Of a DNA stretch of 64,000 bases, positions 59,001-64,000 are shown piece after piece. The stretch is from Rosa chinensis. Taxonomy: Eukaryota; Streptophyta; Magnoliopsida; Rosales; Rosaceae. Within the stretch, counting starts at the first letter, position 1, and every line of letters begins with the position of its first letter. The notes under the pieces were generated by a model, which saw only the letters and a program-made list of their open reading frames with translations, was not told the DNA's origin and made no database searches. The translations under genes and the position numbers were made by a program. The stretch is taken from NCBI RefSeq assembly GCF_002994745.2, contig NC_037091.1, positions 27,410,289-27,474,288 of the forward strand, given 5' to 3'.

Positions 59001-62000
59001 ATGCTCCCCCATCCCCTTGAAGATCTGCACAAAACACAATAGTGGAGAGAGGAACGGTTGTGTGTTCGTCTCTTTTGGAGAGCATACCAGATATTCACCC
59101 TCCCATGCAGCACAAGCTATCCTTACACTTTGACCTTAGTTTTCCATGGAAATTTTGTTTGAACAAGGCTGGGTCTGAATCGTCACTGACTAGGAAGATA
59201 TGAAAAGATTTGCAGCAGAAAGTCAAGCAAACTCTAGCCTTGATCTGCTTCCCAGGAAAGTCTAATTCCTTGCTGATAAGCTCCTAATTCCTGGGCCTCC
59301 TATCTCTTTATTCTAGCAACACAATCTGCCACCAAACTAATTGATCCTTCTTACCTTCTCCATCTGCATCGTACATTAACATGCCCACTGGAACATGAAA
59401 TAAAGACAAGTGATAAGTAGGGAGAGTCTCTAGAACTGCTTGAATCCCCGTCAGTCTGCGCCTTTTAGATTAAATAGCCTTTTTCTAACTTGATTCTCTT
59501 CTCAGCTTCCTCTACCACTGGATTCCAAAACAATGCGATTTTAGGGTTACCACTCAAAGTAAGAACTATATATCTCATAGGCCAAGCTCTTACTTCACAT
59601 CCCAAGTCACCAGCCAATCTCTCTACTCTATCAGGCCTTGTGTTTATTGCAACTAGTGAGCACTTGTATTTATTGATTTTTGAGCCCTGATTTTGAGCAC
59701 TTGTATTAGGTTATCCCAATTCTGATCATCATCCTTCAAAAAGAGTATGGTATTATAAGTGAATCGCAAGTGAATAATTTCAACCTTTTCCCTCCCAACT
59801 ACTAGATCTGCAATTAATTTACAATCCCTTGCTTTCAGTCTGCTAAAAGATCCACCCCAAGTGTAAAAGAAAAGGTCACTGGGGATCACCTTCTACTAAT
59901 CAAAAGAAAAGGTCATTGGGGCTCACCTTCTACTAATCCCCTGAAAGCACAAAATTTTCTTCTCAGTCTTCCGTTTATCAAAAATAGAAAAATTCATCGA
60001 CCTCGATCAACCCTCTATCCATTTTCTTCTTCCAACTCCAAAACCTATATTTTCCAAGATCCAATCTAGAAAGTGCAACGCACATGTGGTCATAGGCTTT
60101 CTCGGTCTATTTTGAAGACCAGCCTGTCTTTTTTTTTTTTTTTTTTTGTCATGTTTCGTTCACCACCTCATTAGTGGCAGAAACTGCAACTAAAATCTGT
60201 CTCACTTCTCTGAAAGCACCCTGAGCATGAGAAATAGTATCACCAGGCATGGGGTGACTTATTGGTACCTTGTAAATGAGATTTTATTTGTGTATTGTAT
60301 TCGTTTTAATGAACCAATCTTATTAAAAGGTTATCAATAATAAATAAAGGGGAGTGAAATTCACACTCTTAACTTTTATATTCCACAGTCCACGTTTCAT
60401 TTTTTTAGTAATCCACACCACAAAAAGACAAAAACTTAAGATACTATAAAAGGAAAAATGGAGTGTGAATTGTAAATTGGGGAGTGTGAATTTCACTGTA
60501 AACTTGTAAACTTGGAATTTTTCATCTTTTACAATGTTGTGTTTTGTTCTACCAGGCCAGGTTAAAGCGGCATAGATGGCACAAGAAAGTGCTAAAGACC
60601 AGTGACCCCATCATTGTATCTATTGGGTGGAGGCGTTACCAAACAATTCCTGTTTATGCCATTGAAGATTGCAACGGAAGGCATCGCATGCTTAAGTACA
60701 CTCCAGAACACATGCATTGCCTTGCAATGTTTTGGGGCCCTCTTGCCCCTCCTAATACTGGTGTGGTTGCTTTCCAGAATTTGTCGAACAATCAGGTTTG
60801 GCCAGTTTTGTATTCTGTTTCTGTTAGTTTTATGTTTGATAGATATACATTTTCACATACTAGCAAATGGAAAACTGTGTTTTTAATGCAAGGATTTGTC
60901 AATGTAGAGGACTTAAGCTGCGCACTTAACTTGAAGATCACTGTAAAGTCCATCTTTTCCGTTGGTTTCATTGATTATCATAATAAGACTTCAAATCATA
61001 TATTGATTGAAGTGATTAGGTAAACATTGAAATGGTCATGATGATTTTCTAATAGCTAAAGGTTTATGATTTAATGGCACTAGGTCCCAAATTCGTTTAC
61101 CAAACTTTAGGCACATGAGTATTCTATTGTTATAAATAAATAATTTCCACATTAATGAAACATTGGCTCATCAGTTACTCATTTACTGTCTGGTTCATAC
61201 ATGATCCTTGTAGCGGATCTAAAAAGAAGTGGTCTGGATGATAGCATAGCGTTGGTAGTGAGTCTATACATGATACTTTTTGGGGAACTAAAACAAGATT
61301 GTTTGGATCATAGCATAGTGTTGCTGTTGGGTCCGAAATAGATCTCTAAATGCAATTGCTGAGAATCTCTTTGTTGTTTTTGATCTGAATACTAATTCCA
61401 TTGAAAAGATTCCTTCTATATAATGAAAGAGAATGACTTGAAAGAAACATGAAATACAGGTGCACCAACCCAGTAGCTTTGGAAGGACAACTCATAAGTA
61501 GATCCATAGAATTTAGGGTTTTATTTCAAGTGGTCGCTGTAGGCTTGAAAGAAACTTGCTATGTGATTTAAATTTCACGATCAATACAGTTGCATCACCC
61601 CAGTAGCTTTTGAAGGAAACTCGTCAGTAGTTCCATAGAAGAATGTAGGGCTCAGTTCATGTGGTCTCAGTCGTCCACAGCTGACAAAACAATAGCAGCA
61701 AGGACAAAAAACTCTTCTCAGTCTAAGCAACAGAAAATGAAAATAATAGACTTCGAATCTTAAATTACAGTGCCTCAACTCACTGCTGCTTTCCAATTCC
61801 ACAATACGTAGGGAACAGTGACAGACGCCCAAATAGCAGATTACAATCAAACAGTTCACTCGCATCAACCCGTATAATTCTCAAAGTTTCTTCTATTTCA
61901 TTCAATTCACCATTGTTAGTTGGATCACTGGAATATATCACTGGAATCCAGATTTCTCTCTTCTATACGTTTTCAAAAACAAAAAGTAGTGCTACTTCCT

Positions 62001-63829
62001 AATGCCAAGTTATTTATCGTAGTTTTATATAATTTTCTGATATATGTGTTTTTTTTATATTTCTAATATAACTTCACGTCCTTTACGTTGTTCTTCTTTG
62101 GTTGGCTAGGCAACATTTAGGATCACCGCCACGGCAGTTGTGCTTGAGTTCAACCATGCATCCCGAATAGTGAAGAAACTCAAACTAGTTGGTTACCCTT
62201 GCAAGATATTCAAGAATACAGCACTTATAAAAGATATGTTTACCTCAGATCTTGAAATAGCTCGATTTGAAGGTGCTTCTGTTCGAACAGTCAGTGGCAT
62301 CCGGGGGCAGGTGAAAAAGGTATGTGGTTCATGCTGGAATATCTATCTTCAGGCTCTTATACCTACTGAAGTTACTTTGTCCATGTGAATCCGTTGGTTG
62401 CATTTGCTTGGAAAAACCTATTCATTTATGGATCTTGTAGGTTTTATTTGCTGGCTTTGTTTATATCCTTGTGATCAAGTGATTGCTATTCACAAAGTCA
62501 TAGGTTCAATGCTGATTATTGAATGATGGTGGAATAGACTTTAAAAATGATATGACTTTTGACGTCTCTACTGTTGCACTGGCATTGGGGCCAGGCATCT
62601 TTTTATATGGTCTGTTATGCTGATTAATGATCTGGCCAGGCTGCAAAAGAAGAAATTGGTAACCAACCGAAAAAGAAGGGTGGACAACCAAAAGAAGGAA
62701 TTGTTAGGTGCACCTTTGAGGACAAAATTAAGATGAGTGACATTGTGTTTTTGCGCGCTTGGACTCAAGTTGATGTTCCTTGCTTTTATAACCCATTAAC
62801 CACATCTCTGCAACCCCATGATGTGACCTGGCAAGGGATGAAAACTGTAGCTGAGTTGAGGAGAGACCGCAATATTCCTATTCCTGTTAACAAAGATTCA
62901 CTCTACAAGGTATGTCATGTAAATATGAGCAATACAGAGGCACACTCCATCCTAGAAACAATACTCCTTTGCTTATGCTTAGGTAACTAAATTTGTCTGT
63001 TTGCTTGCTCAACAGCCAATTGAAAGGAAGCAGAGGAAGTTCAACCCACTGGTGATTCCCAAAGCAGTACAAGCAAGTCTTCCATTTAAATCAAAGCCTA
63101 AGGATACACCGAATAGAAGAAAGCAACTTCTTGAAGATAGAAGAGCTGTTGTGAGGGAGCCTCATGAACAGAAAATTCATGCTTTGCTTCAAAATCTTCG
63201 GTTAATCAAATCAGAGAAGGTATTTAGACTAATATTGTCTTCCCAAACGTCATAATTGATGATCAAATTTGTTGTAAATCAAATTGGGTGTACATACACA
63301 AGTAAAAGAGGTTTTCACACCAGAGTTTACTTCCTGATGTCTTGTGGAGGCCTTTTTTTTGGGGGGGGGGGGGGGGGTTAAATATACTTGGTAATCTTTC
63401 TGGAAATGTTTATCTTCATGGGCCTAGCTATCAGATCGTTATTTATTGGTCTTGTGATTAACATAATAAATAGTTAAATACCTGATGTGTAGTGAATGTA
63501 CAGTGAATATATTAGTTTTCTAGTTGTAATAGTTGTCTGTTAGAGAATTATTCTTGGCTTGTCTTGTTTGTTTTTCTCCTCAGATTATGCTGTTATTTAA
63601 TTTATATAAATTTTTGTTGGAGTTCTGAAAGTTAATTGTGTCCCAACTTCACATGGCCTTGCAGTTAAAGAAGCGCAAGATAAAGGATGAGAAGAAAAGA
63701 AAAGAAATTGAAGCACAGAAAGCCAAAGATGAGCAGTTGTCAAGAAAGCGCCAGAGAGAAGAACGACGAGAGAGATACCGGGTGCAAGACAAAGCTCAGA
63801 AGAAAATGAGGAGACATGCGGAGGACTGA
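53043..63829 (+). CDS. BMS1: Ribosome biogenesis GTPase BMS1 (17 exons)
   Basis: BMS1 is the nucleolar GTPase of the small-subunit processome that works with Rcl1 in early 18S rRNA processing. My exons: 53043-53309, 53391-53481, 53577-53695, 53819-54009, 54114-54324, 55065-55302, 55543-56006, 56661-56772, 57092-57285, 57385-57745, 57936-58060, 58131-58349, 60556-60795, 62110-62319, 62640-62909, 63016-63219, 63665-63829, giving 1226 residues, near the family length. The P-loop GPPKVGKS is residues 86-93 and spans intron 1; LTHLDKF follows later. The AARP2CN region starts near 225 ([13 protein letters not shown]). An acidic stretch (EEESEDDDD) lies around 530-565. The C-terminal ribosome-biogenesis domain covers about 800-1170 ([58 protein letters not shown]), then a Lys/Arg tail. 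The 57745/57936 junction is the least certain. MGMIDSG is the first ATG; a second at residue 9 could also serve. Confidence 0.95.
54524..54544. repeat. (CT)n microsatellite in BMS1 intron 5
   Basis: About ten CT units after AAAAG. Confidence 0.85.
54989..55064 (+). other. Duplicated exon-6 acceptor with in-frame stop in BMS1 intron 5
   Basis: TTTTCCAG then ATTCACATAGGTGTTGG at 54981-55005 copies the true acceptor and start of exon 6 (TGTCAG then ATTCATATTGCAGGTGTTGG at 55061-55081), 76 bases upstream. If used, it would read IHIGVGDYS and stop at TAA (55016-55018). It is a candidate alternative acceptor leading to a truncated transcript. Confidence 0.6.
56102..56391. repeat. Tandem duplication in BMS1 intron 7, unit about 149 bp
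   Basis: GAGCTCTAAATT through GGCTTTTACTTT occurs twice (from 56102 and from 56251) with scattered substitutions, including the shared block CTATAATCACAGTAAAGCTA. Confidence 0.9.
58340..58590. repeat. Duplicated exon-12 donor region in BMS1 intron 12
   Basis: The end of exon 12 and its donor (ATACATGCAG then GTTGGTG) plus about 90 bases of intron are repeated from about 58490 (CACATGCAG then GTTAGTC, TACTTATTTTATTGGG, TTTCTATTGTTTT). The second copy retains a plausible donor but no acceptor or open frame, so it should be inert. Confidence 0.65.
58680..60240 (-). mobile_element. Decayed LINE (non-LTR retrotransposon) in BMS1 intron 12
   Basis: On the minus strand the segment 59889-59653 reads [18 protein letters not shown] then [17 protein letters not shown], the reverse-transcriptase region around the FADD box, here TYNT, so the catalytic pair is lost. 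Further down, about 59110-58840 reads [19 protein letters not shown] and [19 protein letters not shown], matching the zinc-binding domain after the reverse transcriptase of plant LINEs. Many stops intervene. The ends and any target duplication are not resolved; a T run sits near 60128-60147. Confidence 0.7.
61200..61660. repeat. Two small direct duplications in BMS1 intron 13
   Basis: One pair (about 61215-61250 and 61280-61325) shares GGATxATAGCATAG and GTTG. A second pair (about 61458-61540 and 61588-61665) shares CCCAGTAGCTTT, GTAG and CCATAGAA. They look like old local duplications. Confidence 0.6.
63353..63377. repeat. T8-G17 tract in BMS1 intron 16
   Basis: Eight T followed directly by 17 G. 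Long G runs are rare in AT-rich plant introns. It could be real slippage growth or a sequencing/assembly artefact. Confidence 0.85.
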
Positions 63830-64000
63830 TGGTAGTTGTTTGCAACAACTTTTTGGTTAAATAGGTGGTGTACTGCGTGCAAAGAAACAGCAGTGCTAGA
63901 AGTAGAAGCATGAAGAAAGAAAATTTATTGCAGTTTTACTCTACTTGGATTTGATGCTGGGTCAAAGAAATGATCGTAATTAGGGTATTCATTACCTCGG

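Overview
This window is nuclear DNA of a flowering plant, almost certainly a eudicot. The evidence is spliced genes with GT/AG introns, a thylakoid-lumen immunophilin with a twin-arginine signal, a plant secreted-peptide gene, plant-type Copia and Ty3/gypsy LTRs, hAT, MULE and foldback elements, and AT-rich intergenic DNA. The repeat families look like those I associate with Rosaceae, but I hold that weakly.

Positions 1 to about 41.2 kb are a stack of transposable elements, many with intact target-site duplications (TSDs). In order they are: (1) a gypsy-type LTR (1-3154) carrying an inverted second LTR (909-2712), followed by a wrecked Copia element with its 3' LTR (3155-7045); (2) a decayed antisense copy of the splicing-factor gene PHF5A (7250-7574); (3) a 12.7-kb hAT transposon (7924-20655, TSD GTTCTAGA) with a dead transposase and several LTRs inside it, one of which (16138-20330) holds another (17292-19405); (4) a Copia element (21718-33048, TSD GATAA) with both 568-bp LTRs, a gypsy-type LTR inside its leader (22802-24879) and a solo LTR inside its 3' LTR (30634-32626); (5) an LTR of another family (33279-38817, TSD GAGAC) split by a second copy of itself (35041-38285, TSD TTGTG), which is split by a non-autonomous hAT (36256-37227, TSD GTAAAAAC); (6) another solo LTR (38856-41164, TSD ATAAC).

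From 41.2 kb to the end the window is genic. A single-exon minus-strand gene (41401-41634) encodes a PIP-type secreted peptide precursor ending in the SGPSPKGPGH core, with an upstream region dense in W-box cores. A minus-strand fragment of a VIPP1/IM30-like gene (42498-42744) keeps one intron. The plus-strand gene 43536-50100 (7 exons, 233 aa) encodes the thylakoid-lumen FKBP16-3. Its sixth intron holds a pair of foldback MITEs and a MULE-like element with 9-bp TSDs. The plus-strand gene 53043-63829 (17 exons by my reading, 1226 aa) encodes BMS1, the GTPase of small-subunit ribosome assembly, under a site II plus telo-box promoter. Its introns carry a LINE remnant and several small tandem duplications, one of which copies a splice acceptor in front of a stop codon.

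The genes do not form a pathway. I found no clearly novel molecular system. The most informative signals are the TSD-resolved insertion layers, the peptide gene with its W-box cluster, two previously unlabelled gene fragments (PHF5A, VIPP1) and the duplicated splice acceptor in BMS1. All splice sites were placed by eye from reading-frame continuity and family knowledge.
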